DNA from: Fasciolopsis buskii
Lineage: Eukaryota; Platyhelminthes; Trematoda; Plagiorchiida; Fasciolidae
Direction: 5' to 3'
NCBI GenBank assembly: GCA_008360955.1
Contig: LUCM01000631.1
Coordinates: forward strand, 61,290 to 125,289
Length of the DNA: 64,000 bases
Below are positions 48,091 through 59,826 of the stretch, in pieces. Under the pieces are notes generated by a model. It saw only the letters and a program-made list of their open reading frames with translations, did no database searches and had not been told where the DNA came from. Positions within the stretch are counted from its first letter, which is position 1, and each line of letters begins with the position of its first letter. Both the position numbers and the translations under genes were made by a program.

Positions 48091-48529
48091 GCGAAACTCA
48101 CCAATACTCACGTTTTCTTGTACATTGTCAGCCGAACATGTGGCAGATGAAATTTATTTCCTGCTTCTTTGTCAAGATGAACATGTTTTCAATAAATGAA
48201 TTGTTGTTCCACGATTTCAAAATTGTTTTTATCTGTAGTGTGCCTCGTATTGAAACCAAGCAGTATTCCTATTGGTCGTTTTTGTTGAAATCCATCGGAT
48301 TTTATGGAGTTCGCTTTGTCGCATTTTCTTTTTCTTGTTCTTTTGTATACCTTTTATGAGTAACGTAACTACCTATATTTCTCACTGAACCTCCCATTCC
48401 TTCACCAAATAAGTTTTGGACGTTTTTGCTTGCTCACGCTCATATTCAGTAGCCTCTAGGTTTTCTACATTATTTTGTAACCCATCTTATCTCTAATACT
48501 TGTTTTTATCATTTATCTTTCCCTCACAG

Positions 48530-48791
48530 AGTGATGAGTTCTTGAACGTTCTACTTCGAGATTCCAAGTTCCCCTGTCTTCTAGAGTTTCTAATCCGTTT
48601 GGCTCTGTCCAGTTGCCGACCCTGTGCCCAAGCGCAGGATGAAAACCCCGATGTTTCGTTTGGGCAAGCTCCTTTGTCAGAACGTGCAGTACCGAATTCG
48701 CCTCAACATTATCCCATCTGCATATCAGTTGCTAACATATTAGCTAATGCGTCACGCAATCCCTGGTGCACCCGGGAGCTGTTACATTCAG
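48530..48791 (+). CDS. SERAC1: Internal exon of the SERAC1-like gene (armadillo-like region)
   Basis: 262 bases between acceptor 'tttccctcacag' and donor 'ttcag|gtgcat'. Starts in phase 0 and ends after one base of a codon. It encodes SDEFLNVLLRDSKFPCLLEF, LIRLALSSC, a less conserved loop, then YPICISVANILANASRNPWC and TRELLHS. The order 'LL..L..L ... I..VI.N.A.N..L....' matches the helical repeats of SERAC1 ahead of its hydrolase domain. The split codon completes with TT from the next exon at 52,563 to give Val (ELLHSVRHDF). No stops in frame. Confidence 0.8.
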
Positions 48792-48799
48792 GTGCATAA

Positions 48800-50980
48800 T
48801 CTCAATATCTTTTCCATAGTACTTGATTTTTTGCACTTTTTAGGATGAAGCACGAACTTTCAGTGTAACCGTTGATTATCAACATTCAGAGTTGAAATCT
48901 GTCAGATTCATGTCGCTTCTGAACTTTGGTTGTACCTGGGCTTTCCGTTTTCATAGACGCGGCTGGGTCAAAAATATACTCAAAGCTCAATAAACTATGT
49001 ATACTAATCAAAATCGCTTCTATAAATTACATTTCATTCAGTCGGTTTTAATGTAAGTATTCTGGTTTGCATTCTGTTGTGGAGGGCGGTCTCGTCCTGT
49101 CAGGTAAACATTGACTGAATGTCGTTTATCGGCTAACGATTTTCCGTGGCTGTAAAGCAAACCTGTTAAGCTAAATATTTCAACCACAAACTCTTAGGTA
49201 AAGGTATTCTGTTGCTTGATTTAATTTGCGTGCTATGCGCTTTATTCGGTTGAATCAATCAAGCGCATCAGTTGATATCTTCGGGTCTGTAATCCGAGCC
49301 ACTTAGTCCCGTACCTTTTCCGACCGGGTTTGCTGTTTGTCAACCATGTTAATTTTTTCTCAGCAAATAACCTTACACTTACATATTCGACCTCACAGCT
49401 CTGTGTGTTCTATTTGCATATATGTATAATGAATTTTTGCGGTTTGTACGCTAAGATTTCAGCCCGTTTCCCTTACAGAAATAGGGTAAAATAAGCTAAA
49501 TATGCAAGCTGCGTGCTGTACGCCTATGAGAGTGAAGGAGAAAAAGCTTTAGATATGAGACTCATTAAGAATGTAATCATATTTTTATTTTCCTGTTGGT
49601 CGAATTTCGTCCCAGATGGATCATGAGAGAATTTTCACTTGTCTTTGTTCTGGATGAAGGATTTGAAATTCAAGCGAGTGGATACTGGAGAACCACGAAA
49701 GCATACGCCAGTGTGTCATGGGTAGTTTGGATCTTGTAATTACTTGTGGGCTGTAATTGGAAACGATTCGACAAGTTAATTTACTAGCTTATTCAAAAGC
49801 AAATGATAGCTGAGGATTGAACCAGGAGAATTATTTATTTATCCACAACGATCTTTGAAATCTCGTACCAAAAGTCAGTAAGAATGACCGACTAACAGTA
49901 TGTAACATAGGAGGAGCTCATTAATAAATGATTTTGAAGACGATTAGCGCTGAGGTTCGAAGCTACTTCAATTAGGTCATACCAAACTCAAGGCTCACAG
50001 TACTGAATCTATTATCTTCCATTTAGAATTGTCTGTGGGCGGTTTACCCAACTCTAGTTAGAGGTTTGAGATTCTATGTAGCAGAAGCTGGAATGAATCA
50101 TAACTGGAAACGTCCGTTGGACTGAAGTACATTCAGCTTTTGATACACTTGGGCTGAGAAACAGGTAGTTTTTTTTATTCAGTTTGATAAAATCCGGATT
50201 ATCGGAAGCAGCAGAAACAAGACGATCGCCAGCATTGCGTCAAAAATAGGAAATGGGATAACCCAATGCCCTGAAGTACAACGGAATCGTTGATTAGCGA
50301 TTTGGAATTTTTTTCCTTGTTTTAGTCTGCTTCACTTGACCATTTAGATGGTTTGATAACCAACAAAGAAGTTGTATGGAGCATCCGAAAACTTCAAGCC
50401 ACTTGAGAAGAGCAGTTTGGGCTGTTAAATCAGTGCGCGACAATAAACAAGGAACACGCGGTTGTCAGATCGCGCGTGCTTTATACGAGTTTTTAGAGAT
50501 ATAATCGAATAGGCAAGGTACAGTAGTGAGAATCAACATTGTAGTTTAATATGCATACTGAAAACAGTCAGGTAACTCATTCAGACGGGTGAGAACATTC
50601 TATTTGCGTACTTTGGGGTTATCGGGCTTTCGGAACTCGAAGTAACAGAAATCGGCCGCCACAACTCACGAATCGAACATCTGGATGATCATGCTCTGAT
50701 CACAGTGCTGTTTGGCATAGCAGATTGGACTGCAAAGTATTTTTGAACCGCTGGAGAGAGACCCTGTAGGAACACGTGGGGCACACAGGAAAGGCCAGTC
50801 ATTGAAAGGATGTATAAAAGTCGCTTTAATGTAGTCCGTGTGGACCATGTACATTTGAATGCCTGATGATTTTATCATTCAAACACCCTTTACCACACAG
50901 AAGTACTTCTGACAAGCTGTGGCAAAAGAAGCAGCCAAATGAATTTTCTGTCTTGATCGCTTTCGAACATTTTTTTATGT
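48800..50980. other. Intron sequence without recognised features
   Basis: AT-rich with frequent stops. Nothing that I can assign to a gene, RNA or element before the RTE copy beginning near 50,990. Confidence 0.45.
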
Positions 50981-50989
50981 GCGCTTCGA

Positions 50990-52260
50990 CGGCACTTCTG
51001 CTAGCGTTTTTCACCTTCTGGCAAGGCAATCCTACCACCGAAAGCGGATGCAAATCATCACATCCAAGCTGTGGTCATTATTGTCCGCCGATTATTTAGT
51101 GCTCGCGAAAGGAATATGTGCGAGAATCATGCCAGTTTCTGTCTCGGTCGGGATGGTATTGATCACATTTACTCTGCGATACATTTTAAAACAGTCATAT
51201 TTTTCATAGGCACACGATCTTTGTCTTTGCTGGACTGAAATTGACGTTCGATTCAGTTAATCTTACAGTTCTGTGGTCCTACCTCTTTTTGTACGATGTC
51301 TATCATTTTCGTAATTTCTGTTTTCGAACAGCCGAAGCCGAGTTCGTGCCTCCGGCGATGTTTCACTTGAGTTCACCATGAGAAGTGTCGTTCGTCAGGG
51401 TTGCCCCTTTTTCACTTTCACGTTTCAATTTTTGTATTGAGATGGATGCTAAGGTAACCATTACCCCATGCGAGAATAGCGGCACTGATATTTGATCAGA
51501 CAGGAACCTGCCTGATTTCGAATACCCGGATGGTGTTTTGCTGTTGTGTAAAGACCCTAGTAAGTTGTAAGTTCTCGATCGTGTGGACGATTGAGTGTAT
51601 TTGCGATCGATTTTGCATGTTCGAAGTGTGGGATGCTGTTGAAAGACTGGATTGCGTCAAAGCCGTGCGTTGTTTTTGCACGGAAGAAGTGAATAGATTT
51701 ATTTACTTTGTTAGTTATGTCTTATGGTCGTATTTTGGAGGAACTATCTTCTCTAATGAAAAATGCTCGATTGGAACTTGCCCATATGAGGCATCTGTGA
51801 CGATGGAGTGACATCGGTTTATCGATGAAAGGCCGAATATGCGCAGCAACTATGTGGTCGTTTCTACTGTACGGCCCCGAAATAAGACCTTTGAGAGCGG
51901 ACGATGTGGGGAGTTTCTCGGTGTTCAATCGCCGGCGTCTTGCTATTGGTAGAATAAGGTGGGAGAATCTCAGTAATTATTCACAGTCTATGTGTAAGAT
52001 GCCATGTGTGCTGTGGTTCGGTCTTTCGAAGAGGAACCGTATATGCATAGGTTAGTGTGATTGGGCCTTTTTCCGCACGCCCTTGGCATGAGTGCTTCGT
52101 TGTTTTTTTGGCGTCAAATAACGGTTCGAACGATGTTTGAGACTTGGAAAAATGTATGAGACCACTGGCCCGTTAGCTGGTCTTTTAGAGGCAGTTAAAC
52201 TGCTTGGCTTAGTCTCCTAGTTCCCAGTAGGCAATGGTTGGAAGCACCTCAGCGTCGCCA
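50990..52260 (+). mobile_element. RTE-type retrotransposon, reverse transcriptase to C-terminus, in a SERAC1-like intron
   Basis: Plus strand, blocks in order. An IIVRRLFSAR-like region and a SFCLGRDGIDHI variant of the FRPGRGCIDQI block lie near 51,060-51,165. DVRFS stands for motif A near 51,243, followed by SRVRASGDVSLEFTMRS and VVRQGCP (51,330-51,407). CSKCGMLLKDWIASKPCVVF is at about 51,612-51,675, then a damaged DLFTLLVMSYGRILEEL region, ARLELAHMRHL near 51,770 and SMKGRICAATMWSFLLYGPE (51,821-51,883). It continues with IRPLRADDVGSFSVFNRRRL and AIGRIRWENLSN. A VGNGWK block follows near 52,230. A YADD box is not readable. It carries the same frame change after RQGCP as the copy at 46,760. 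Sense orientation in the intron. Confidence 0.85.
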
Positions 52261-52562
52261 CCTTGACACTTTTGCCTTCAAAATTTTTTTTGTTTGTTCG
52301 AGTTTTTACTGTTGTCAACATCCGATTTCGTTTGACTAGGCGATGCGTCGAGATAACGGTACAAATCCAGGTATTTTGATGGGCGGGTATTAGTTGCAAA
52401 AACTGAAGCCGAACATGAGCAATATCGCCTATCATTCTCCATTCGAACAAGACAGGATCTTAGGCGCAGTCCTAACCTTTTCTCCATTGTTTTCCCCTTC
52501 ATTTTCGAAATTGTATGTGCGCTTATATCTTCTAGATTAACATTTCCCTCTGTCCCCTTCAG

Positions 52563-52752
52563 TTCGCCACGATTTCGAAAATCTGTTAGACATTTGGTGT
52601 CATTCTCCTAGTCTACAGTTGTTGTTACTGGGTTCAAAGATCCGCCTCAATTTGGCTGCTACTCAGACTCATATTTCGAAGACGAATTGTGCGGAACCCA
52701 CGAATTTCGATCCGGTGTATTACCCGGATATATATCGACTGGATAAGCTTGG
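52563..52752 (+). CDS. SERAC1: Internal exon of the SERAC1-like gene, joins helical region to hydrolase
   Basis: 190 bases between acceptor 'ctgtccccttcag' and donor 'cttgg|gtgagt'. It begins with two bases that finish the split Val codon and ends after two bases of a Gly codon. It encodes RHDFENLLDIWCHSPSLQLL, LLGSKIRLNLAATQT, then NFDPVYYPDIYRLDKL. This corresponds to the last armadillo-like helices and the Tyr-rich linker just before the alpha/beta-hydrolase domain of SERAC1 ('...ARILANL...Y..GVY.L'). The phase fits the exon at 59,827 exactly. Confidence 0.88.
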
Positions 52753-53856
52753 GTGAGTGAGGCCTGAGCTGTTAGTGTTTTCGATTGTTTTATGTTCTTC
52801 AGTTTGTCTTGTCATATCTCGAAGTATGTTCTAAACTCGTACTGACGAGTTTCCGGCACCAGCTAAAAAACGTGACGATTTCTTTATTGTAAAGTAAGAA
52901 GAATCAGAGTCCATTGGTAGTGAAGCAGATTAATATTTTGCCATTCCAAAAAGGTCCGAATCTCAGAATCGTAGATCACATCACGGCAGTGTGCTGTCTT
53001 CCGGCTCGTTGGCGCACTTGACATTGGAACCCGTTTTCAATTTCATGGTTCCTCTTACTCTCCGTAGCGGCTGTGCGGCATGCCCCGTCCACTGCGCTAT
53101 TGCTTTGGGCATGTAAAAAGGTGGATATGTAATGCACTGTAGTTTGGTTTAAGTCCTTCGGTTATTTCGATCCCTGTTATATGGTTGATTTACCATCAAC
53201 ATACCAATCACGGATTTTCTTCTATTCCCTAAAATTATTGTCTACTTTTCTACTCTTTCTAATCTAACTTCCTTTCATCATTCCAGTTCTCAAGCGGAAG
53301 CAATGCTGTGGCTTATCTAGCTTTTCCATTTCTACAGTTCGCATGATTAGTCCGCGGTGTATTCTGCTATAATTATATTGTTCTTCGATTACTAGGTGAT
53401 TCTTCGGGTTCTTGATCTTCTGCAGTCTTTGTCGGGCTTGAACTTAACATCAAAGCCACAATTGAGCAACCTCACCGTGTGTTCTCAAAGTTGATTGTGT
53501 CGAATTTCTTTCGTGTATTCCGTTCCGTTTGTAGTTCCGAATTCCTCATGAATTTTTTTTTCGCTGAAATATTCTTTTTGATACAGTGTTAAGCAATTGT
53601 TACTTAAGCATTTCATTTTGTTGCACTGCTGACCGTTGTTGATGTCAACTAAAAATTGACTCGGTATACAAATTTGATATCATTTCATAATTTTAATCAA
53701 ATATAGATCCACTCAGCTGGTTACAGAATGAACTAACTAGGTTGAACTAAATCTCCTTCGTTCGGGAGCCAGAATTAATTTTTCATCGTACGTTAATTTC
53801 ATAGGTGCATGCATGTAATCGCCAGTTTTGAGTGTGCATTTTTCGACTGAAATATG

Positions 53857-53877
53857 TATATATATATATATATATAT
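53857..53877. repeat. (TA)n microsatellite adjoining the Penelope-like tail
   Basis: About ten TA units ending a few bases before the Penelope-like coding remnant at 53,885. Confidence 0.9.
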
Positions 53878-53884
53878 GACCCTG

Positions 53885-54235
53885 TATAAGGTCAGAGGTC
53901 AACAATCCAGGTTGGCAAAGTGTCGCCTCTTGAGCACTGCGGAAGCTGTCGCAATCCGTCTTCACAATCTTCCACTTTGTTCTCAAAAACAATTTGTGGT
54001 TGCTCTTCAACTCCCTTGGCCCACCCCCGTCCCAATACAAACCCTAGACAACAAAACAATTAACACTACAAATCACTTCCCCACCCATATTTGTAAATGA
54101 CTAATCCAATCCTTCCTATAGTGAAAATATTTTGTCAAGATATATATGTAGTGATGTAATGGCATGAGTACGAATCACTGAAAACGAGCTTGTTCGCCAA
54201 CTTGTGTTTTCTCAATGTGCTCAGCGGTAATTTTC
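53885..54235 (+). mobile_element. Penelope-like element 3' end (C-terminus plus tail) in a SERAC1-like intron
   Basis: From 53,885 the + frame reads YKVRGQQSRLAKCRLLSTAE, AVAIRLHNLPLCSQKQFVVA, LQLPWPTP and stops at 54,098. This is the extreme C-terminus of the Penelope-like GIY-YIG polyprotein, colinear with the end of the copy at 22,737. About 60 bases after the stop begins a tail sequence (54,160-54,232: 'catgagtacgaatcactgaa', 'cttgttcgccaacttgtg') found again, twice and in opposite orientations, at 57,588-57,755. The element is severely 5'-truncated and starts at a TA microsatellite. Confidence 0.78.
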
Positions 54236-54429
54236 AAGGAATTAAGATATGTTTATATGTTCGTGCAGATCTGGGTACGGATCGTGCCATCAAAACTAAA
54301 ATCAAGGTCGAAAATGGTGGGCGAAAATGAAAAGATAAAGGGAGGCAATTTGTGCGGTTCGTCACGGTTTTTTTTCCCGTAACGCACTCCGACCATGAGC
54401 GTAATGGACGAAGCATGCCCCATAGTCCC

Positions 54430-54860
54430 TAAGGCCCATCACACGAGGGAGAGAGGGAGCCGGAAACCGTGGCCTCGAAACTCGGACTGACACAGAGCCA
54501 AATGTGATTTCACTAAGTCAAGTGTGATAATGAGCCCGGCAACCACAAGTTACCCACTCAATCTTCCTTGCCCTGGGCCTCCTCGCAATCGACTGTACAC
54601 CAGGATCTGTGGTTCTTCTGTGGGCTTGGCACGACCCGGTTACCAAAGTTCAAGTAGGGGATCCTACCTCGAGATTTTGACCAAATAGTCTAACCCACTA
54701 GGCAGTAGGCCGATGTGAGTATGACGTAACCCACTGGGGACGTTAACTGATGACTCAATTCATGCGGCGTCCGGATGGGCAGACATTCTGGATTCCCCTA
54801 CAACTCTCTTCCACAGTTGCGTAGGGGCACAAAACCCTGTCCTTCATACGCTTCTCATGG
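54430..54860 (+). repeat. Interspersed repeat A, copy 5 (most complete)
   Basis: Joins the left part seen at 22,140 ('gagccggaaaccgtggcctc', 'actgacacagagcca', 'ttcactaagtcaagtgtgat', 'gagcccggcaacc') to the middle part seen at 6,520 and 34,830 ('cgcaatcgactgtac', 'ttgaccaaatagtctaaccc', 'ggcagtaggccgatgtgagt', 'cccactggggacg', 'gatgactcaattcatgcggc'). This establishes that both belong to one repeat of at least 430 bases. Its right end (the 'caggcatttgcc' block) is missing. Confidence 0.72.
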
Positions 54861-54869
54861 CTCCAATGG

Positions 54870-55335
54870 AATGGGCTCAGCTCAATAGTATCGTTTGTTA
54901 GCGGCATCTAATTCGTGCGATTTAATTTGATACGAAGCATTATCCCCTATTGAGTTTTCTTTCATCTAACTCATCCTTTTTAGCTTCATTTTCCATCTTA
55001 GAAACAATGCACAGCTGTTTCATCGTCTCGTATATTTCAGAAAGTCAGTCGATTCTCGATTCATCGACCTTAGTAACCCTCCTCCAGCACACCAGGCTAA
55101 ACACGGAGTTTTTCCATTCTACTGGAACATCTCAATCTAATTCATTGTCTCCGTGATTGACAAGATGACATGACTCCTCTTAGTATCCCGTCAAGTAATC
55201 ATAACTTCCGTCTTGTGGAACTCACGCTATTCAGCCATTATGTAAAAGTGCCGCCGCCAGTATTCTGATACATAAGCAATGTAACTAAAAGGCATCTGAT
55301 TGGCTAGTAATAATCTTTTGTCTGCTTTATTTATA
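54870..55335. other. Intron sequence without recognised features
   Basis: A Ser/Thr-rich open frame at 54,950-55,156 has no recognisable family. Nothing else was seen. Confidence 0.35.
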
Positions 55336-55341
55336 ATTCAG

Positions 55342-55489
55342 CAAATACGCAGTATTTCTGGAAATATGCCACGGCGATTGGGAGTTTGTCGATCAAGCCC
55401 GTAGCATTAACATTGTCCATCGTTCTATCATCCCCGGTTGCACTGTTATCGCTTCGAAACCAGTTGACTTGAATGCAAGCGCTGATTAA
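55342..55489 (+). CDS. Possible alternative terminal exon or unrelated open segment
   Basis: After a good acceptor ('gctttatttataattcag') a 49-codon open stretch reads KYAVFLEICHGDWEFVDQAR, SINIVHRSIIPGCTVIASKP, then VDLNASAD and a stop. The preceding SERAC1-like exon ends two bases into a codon; joining here adds the leading C and keeps the frame, giving a truncated protein without a hydrolase domain. It cannot be an internal exon of the main form, because the best donor inside it leaves the wrong phase for 59,827 and that exon already matches 52,752 perfectly. I do not recognise the peptide. It may be a mobile-element or pseudogene piece. Confidence 0.25.
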
Positions 55490-55494
55490 ATTTA

Positions 55495-57580
55495 ATTTTG
55501 TATTTCATGCGGCGAACGACCGGTTTGTCGCAGCTGACAATGACGTTGCACGCAGTTTCGGAAATGCCGGAAAATACAAATGATGGGCCACACTTTCATC
55601 GCCGAACGTGTACTGCTCGTTTTTACTTTACCCGATTTCATTAATCGACCGTAACCGGTTTACTGTCCGTTGTAGCCCACTTAACAGCCAACTCTCATCA
55701 ATGCTTCACTATCCTCTAACATCCACTAAATTTTAACTCATAATTTGAATGGACGCGGTTACCAACTTCGCCTTCTCTTAATAAGACGTCGATGTGTTTT
55801 CTACCACTCTCCAAAGTGGTTTGTTTCAGTTCTCACATTTAATTACTTTCCGATGGCTTGTTCTGCATTTAGTTACTAACTTATTATTTACCTAGCTATA
55901 GTCCAGTACAGATGTTAAATAATAATCGCCATAAATTTTGTACCATATGAAAACAAAAAGATCAAACACAAGCAGTGGGAGTTGCGCAACACTATTTTCC
56001 GCGTTTTCATTACTCTGTTGAAGATATCAGTGATGACCGCGTCATTGTACAAGTACGAAATCAGATCCTCTTTTCAGTACTTAGCCTTTCGTCACGGTTT
56101 CGCATCCCACCCGCATAGTTTCGCCTTCTTATCGTATAGGTTCTCATCAGTGTTTGACAGCTGTCATTTTTGTCTCATATTTTCTCGTCACTGTTGTATA
56201 GTTCCCCATCCGTCCGCTGTAGTGTTCTGGGTTGGACATCAATCCTCATTGTAGTTTATTTTGCTCTCAGCACCACTTATAGTTTTCTCATCAAAAGTGC
56301 ACTAAACTTCGAGTGGAATACATTTAACGCGTTGTCAGATGACTGATTCGATTGATTTGGTGCATAAGAAACAACAGTCATCAATAAGCCATGCACTTTG
56401 CCAGCATGAATCAGCTCCACCAAAATTGTTTTGTGTTCTGGTAGTTTTGTAGTGCCAGCGTCGAATCTGTCATGTTTCGGCTAGAAAATAATGTTATAGG
56501 ATAATGCAATCTGATGAATTGAACTTAGATTTTTGATGTTCGCTTTAAGCGCCTTATTCAACAGATTAATCGCTGAACACAAATCAGTCCCTGGTTCTGA
56601 ATTTTACCTCTCCCTATTTTGGCTTTTCGTCGAATCCAGCACAGTCTGCACTCCAGGAAGATACTTTGAGATTTGTACACTGAAGTTAGTTGATGGAGGG
56701 AAACACTGTAATCTCGCATGCTCGGATTAGTTAGGATGATTTACATTGTTTTAGCCTCGAACAAATGATTAGCAGAACGCCTGTTACACGTGCATGACAA
56801 GCTTGATAAGCGGACCCTCAGACTGGCGCCCATTTTAATCGGGGATGGAAAGCCAGCAAAATCGTTCTTTTATATTTGGATAATGGTGCATCTGCCAAAC
56901 TGGTATGTTCAAGTATGTTCCGCGGATAAAAAATACGTTCAGCCCCCGAACATTACACTGTTGGCATTTTGGAAGATTCCATCGGTAGTCTCAAATGTCA
57001 CGATTTGGAGCCAAATCTAAATTCACCGACTTGACCTTAAGGTGGCACACCTACAGTTAGTTGGGGTGCACTCTTGATCTTGCTAGCCACAGTGGCCTAT
57101 CAAAACGAACGTCAAAATCGAGAGCCAACTCCAACTCACAATCGTAAGCATTCTGTTGTTTCACGTTTGAAGAAATCGTCCAAGCATCTTCGGCGCAATT
57201 TAGTTCTGATTTCAAATTTGATACATCAGTCCCATCTAGTTCAAGTACATTATTTCTCCAGCTTTGAGATACGGCTCGAATTCGATTGCAAAAGCCTGAA
57301 TGCGAATAACGGTGCACTGGGGAGCGGTTAGCATGGCTTGTCAAACCTCATTCAGCATCAGAGACCAAAGTGGGCCGTCTAACTGCTCAGATGCTATATT
57401 TAGCACTGGTTGATGAAGTTCCATATGAATTATTTTCTTGATGTTGTACATGGGAAGTGTGATACCGCCTCAGCTCTGGTGCTATCACAGACTAGTTTTT
57501 CGTTTCCATATCAGAAGGATCTGATCATTGTATAAACAAAGCTACTTTACCCAAAAATGGATTTGAACGATTAGGTGCGA
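55495..57580. other. Intron sequence without recognised features
   Basis: Open frames at 55,982-56,254, 56,533-56,730, 56,790-57,020 and on both strands near 57,057-57,344 lack recognisable motifs. Confidence 0.4.
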
Positions 57581-57587
57581 ATATGCA

Positions 57588-57755
57588 GTCAAAATCAGCG
57601 AGGAAGGAGATTAGAAAACACAAGTTAACGAATGAGCTCTTTTTCAGTGATTCGTGCTCATGCCTGGTATATTGTGATGTAATGAGTACGAATCACTGAA
57701 AACGACCTTGTTCGCCAGCATTTGTCTTCTCAGTGTGCTTGGTGGAAATATCCAA
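57588..57755. repeat. Inverted pair of Penelope-like tail sequences
   Basis: Two arms of about 70 bases face each other around a 20-base spacer. The inner 21 bases (57,641-57,661 and 57,682-57,702) are complementary except at one position. The outer parts match more loosely (for example 'cgaatgagctc' against 'gaccttgttcg'). Each arm also matches the tail after the Penelope-like stop at 54,160-54,232. The arrangement resembles the head-to-head inverted terminal repeats at 22,737/23,148, without coding sequence between. Confidence 0.7.
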
Positions 57756-57759
57756 AGAG

Positions 57760-58580
57760 ATCAGAAAAATCTACAAGCACCAGGCAATCAGCATCGAGAC
57801 TTTCAGAAGTATAAATTCAGGTGGCAGAGAAGCCACGCTCGGATGAAACGGTGCATTAAGGAAAGTTTCAGGGAAGGTAAGAAAACATCACGATTGGGAG
57901 GACGAAAATCTCCAGTATATACTAAGCCAAACGAAAGCCTACGTGAGCTTATCCTCAGTGTCAAATAGGTGTCGATCAGTTAGTGGGAAACCACTACTCG
58001 ATACTGAGAAAGGCGACAAATCAACCGATGGAAATGAACACTGGTTCGGTCAAAATCTGGTAAACAGTATATGCTGGCTGGTTGCAACTTGCTGAATTCA
58101 ACTTACTGTGCTTATACGTTGGCAAATAAATTATGATACGTAATGTAACGGAACTTAATGAAGGTCAAATTCTGAGTAACGTTTAATTGGATCGTTACGT
58201 CAAACAAAGGTACAAGCTTGAAAATACTAGCTTGTATCTCACATTTCTTCCTTTCGAACCTCGACTGCTATTCCAGAAGTCAACTTGTTGAGAGAAGCTG
58301 AATGAAGGAGAGTCCAATGGTAATCTACTCGTCTTAAAAATGTACTTCAGAGTTAGGCTCCATATTACGCTAACCTCCTTTTATCAATGAAACCTTTTAC
58401 CTCTCTTAATGGCAGATGTCAGTTATCTTCCTTACCCCTAACATTGAAACTTCTCCAACCCCGACACTCTTCAAGGTTTTCGAAATTTTTTAAGACCGTT
58501 AGCTCTGACCAATAGTGTTTCTAAACTTAAAGGCTTGCCAGTTTATCGTTAATATGGATTCCGCTGAAGTCTTCCAGCAG
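57760..58580. other. Intron sequence without recognised features
   Basis: A basic open frame at 57,708-57,965 (reading RWQRSHARMKRCIKESFREG) is unrecognised. The remainder shows nothing that I can support. Confidence 0.35.
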
Positions 58581-58589
58581 GCGACCTAC

Positions 58590-59010
58590 CAGCTGTCATC
58601 TCACACTTCTGGTCATCTCTGCTCAATAACTACGGAAAAAACTCACTGATCTCGCTGGATATTTCTAAGAGTTTGGCATGAAGGCATCTTATCGTATCGT
58701 GGATGTTATGTTTCCTTAACAAGCCGGTCATCTCCATCCGAATCGATGAAATTCTTTCTCAGTCACTGGAGTTTCCCAAGTTTTGGTAATTACTCCCACC
58801 TTATTCTGTCTCTCTTTTGCCCATGATGTCACTCTACATTGCCCACTTTCTTACTTTGCCACCAGGCAACGAAAATGTGCAAAAGACGGCGTTCAATGAG
58901 GCTCACTCTGCCGTTTAGCGCTGAACGATGGTGGTGATAACTACACACCGATCCAGTATCAGCATCGGTCACGATCGTACTGTTCTCACTGAAGCAACTG
59001 TTTCCCGTTT
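58590..59010 (+). mobile_element. Jockey/CR1-like reverse transcriptase remnant
   Basis: Overlapping frames give ISLDISKSLA and RVWHEGILSY, which together recreate the 'LDISKAFDRVWHEGLLSKL' motif A region of Jockey-like LINEs (58,648-58,700). ISIRIDEILSQSLEFPKF (58,732-58,786) stands for the 'V.VDG..S.....GVPQ' region. Near 58,965-59,010 the phrase HDRTVLTEATVSRLRR parallels the HSRTVLNTSLASDPER block of the copy at 15,480. Frames change repeatedly; inactive. Confidence 0.5.
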
Positions 59011-59019
59011 ACGTCGAAT

Positions 59020-59820
59020 ATTCCCCTCTTTCTAGTTCATTCCAGCACCTCCCTTTTTCTCCCATTTATTTTTGACACGACTTATCCTCTTTTCAAGGGG
59101 TCTCTTATTATTGGACTTAGCCATAAATTTTCCGTTCCTCTCCATTCGCGTCGATGCCTGCCTCCGGTGCCGCGCTCCAAGTTGGTTTCCATTCCACGCC
59201 ATGCGGTTCCTAACACCCGCTAGTTGTTTTCGCAAGTGCACGCAGGGGGTGTAAGCCCATTCCTTTAGACTTGCTTGCTCCCCGACTTTCCAAAAGGATA
59301 CTTTTTTTCGCAATCGCGGTTCGTGCAAAATCGATGAAAGCGCTCGCTTGGCGCCCCAGTCTATGGGCCTTCAACGCAGTACGTTGCAGTTGATCTACCA
59401 CTATCTCTTATTCATTTCTGCTCTGAAGTATCAATCAAAACCATAGTACATCAGCACAAAGTGAATGGTTTCGGAAACCGAAATGGAACAGATATCGCAA
59501 GGAAAACTCAATCACGTAAAACAATTGAGTGAAATTTGATTGCGTTCGTCTATCCGTTATTTTTGCATAACACTATTCGAGTGCTGTGTTTTCATGGGTC
59601 TTCCTGCACGTTGCCGCGCAGTTATCGCCTGTCTCATGTTACCACTAGGAACACAAGGTATTGGTTTATATACCATCCGCTTTTCCCGCAACAAAGCGTT
59701 ATCCTTATAATCATCAAACGGATGGTTATGACTTTGGTATGTACAGAAATCACACAATTTGAAAGGGGGATTTATTTTCGCTCTGCCTGCACATTTTATA
59801 GTTAACATTTGATTTCTTTT
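59020..59820. other. Intron sequence without recognised features
   Basis: Minus-strand frames at 59,032-59,328 and 59,210-59,401 are Lys/Arg-rich but match no family. The plus strand is T/C-rich, which alone explains long open frames on the opposite strand. Confidence 0.4.
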
Positions 59821-59826
59821 TCACAG

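Noticed and set aside
56130..56170. Minus-strand 'ctgatgag ... cgaaac' as a second possible hammerhead motif
   Set aside because: Only the closing G-C pair of stem II forms, and the flanking stems are absent.
59032..59401. Two overlapping basic minus-strand open frames of 98 and 63 codons
   Set aside because: The plus strand is pyrimidine-rich, which suppresses stops on the minus strand. No motif or splice border supports them.
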